Source: Anthonomus grandis grandis (lineage: Eukaryota > Arthropoda > Insecta > Coleoptera > Curculionidae). Taken from it: DNA of 64,000 nucleotides. Below the pieces are notes generated by a model that did not search any database, was not told the DNA's origin, and saw only the letters and a program-made list of their open reading frames with translations. The stretch is taken from NCBI RefSeq assembly GCF_022605725.1, contig NC_065564.1:10828698-10892697 (forward strand), given 5' to 3'. The translations under genes and the position numbers were made by a program. This document shows positions 63,757 to 64,000 of the stretch, in pieces (positions within the stretch are counted from its first letter, which is position 1; every line of letters begins with the position of its first letter).

Positions 63757-64000
63757 CTGGTTATGTCCAAAACCTAAAAAGGATCATTTGAGTCATCTTG
63801 TATAATCTAAATATTAATTTTAAAATAAATTTGAATCATAGATAACCGTAGTTGAGTATTTTTTTGAAACACAATACATCAAAATATTATAAAAAATTAT
63901 TTAGAGTTAAACAAATTATATCTAAAAACTAAATTGAAATCATATCGGAACAATAGCTATAGGTAATAGTAATCGATTTTCTTTATTCTGGTTATGTCCA
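63757..64000 (+). repeat. Trimer unit, truncated by the window end
   Basis: M1d 63,757-63,987 with TTATTTAGAGTTAAAC, ending in the M2-type boundary CTGGTTATGTCC at 63,988. The expected second M1 lies beyond the window. Confidence 0.82.

Larger units (their letters stand above)
1..64000. repeat. Satellite DNA array (about 238-bp monomer, about 477-bp dimer)
   Basis: The entire window is one head-to-tail tandem array. Landmark strings such as TCGGACAATGCTATAATGAT, CTGGTTATGTCC and CTTGTTGTGTTC recur with regular spacing from the first line to the last, always in the same orientation; I saw no inverted copy and no stretch of unrelated sequence. Two diverged monomer families alternate as a dimer. 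The array runs off both ends. Hand count of one dimer gives about 21-22% G+C. Size, homogeneity and nested higher-order organisation match eukaryotic (peri)centromeric or heterochromatic satellites; the chromosomal position is inferred, not seen. I do not recognise the family. Confidence 0.97.
61124..64000. repeat. Right-end mosaic of satellite units
   Basis: Beyond the last long segmental copy the array is a mosaic with more private changes: TTTTGGTTATG near 61,612, AAAACCAAGTCATAAG near 61,263, ATCAGAACAATCG near 62,521, CGGACAACGCTATAATG near 62,765 and AACAATTAATAAG near 63,169. Three M1d copies occur within 2.6 kb. Reduced homogeneity could mean approach to an array or subdomain edge, but the window ends still inside the repeat. 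Confidence 0.75.

Noticed and set aside
1..64000. CRISPR-like or bacterial direct-repeat array
   Set aside because: Units of about 238 bp with no unique spacers between conserved repeats; the whole unit is repeated.
1..64000. Transposon or foreign insertion within the array
   Set aside because: Every stretch aligns to M1 or M2. The only non-matching bases are small changes (126-135, the TATT filler at 19,832, the tract at 46,238), with no terminal repeats or target-site duplications.

Overview
The whole window is satellite DNA. From base 1 to base 64,000 it is one uninterrupted head-to-tail tandem array of a roughly 238-bp, AT-rich monomer, about 270 copies. I see no protein-coding gene, RNA gene, transposon or CRISPR array, and neither edge of the array is in view. 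A representative dimer (568-1048) is about 21-22% G+C by hand count. The length of the array, its homogeneity and its nested higher-order structure fit eukaryotic (peri)centromeric or other heterochromatic satellite DNA, not a bacterial, phage or organelle locus. I cannot name the species. CpG is not depleted (8 per reference dimer against about 5.5 expected), which argues mildly for a genome with little CpG methylation of this repeat, as in many insects.

Basic unit: two diverged monomer families alternate. M1 runs from a CTGGTTATGTCC boundary to a CTTGTTGTGTTC boundary (usually 217-243 bp). M2 runs from CTTGTTGTGTTC to the next CTGGTTATGTCC (usually about 240 bp). The two boundary motifs are homologous to each other, so M1+M2 is a dimeric higher-order repeat of about 475-481 bp. 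M1 has several subtypes with step-like deletions. M2 has a common form and a TATATGCGAAATAG form.

Layout: 1-10,143 is pure dimers, carrying tandem segmental copies of 1,931 bp and 3,340 bp. From 10,144 rightwards the alternation is broken twelve times by M1-M1-M2 trimers of about 710-726 bp (the last is cut by the window end). The middle is built from large near-identical blocks: 11,149-24,619 recurs at 30,302-43,772 (offset 19,153), and 22,336-28,257 recurs at 28,076-33,997 (offset 5,740). 38,424-45,139 recurs at 47,322-54,028 (offset about 8,897). 52.0-61.1 kb holds nested copies at offsets of about 4,058, 953 and 5,011. 61.1-64.0 kb is more mosaic and contains two trimers back to back.

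The array can be read as a record of repeated unequal exchange. Most block lengths are close to whole numbers of dimers or monomers. Shared private mutations order several events, for example the 8.9-kb duplication before the 19.15-kb one. Nothing here suggests genes working together; the interest is in how the satellite evolves. All block boundaries and identities were read by eye and are approximate to a few tens of bases.
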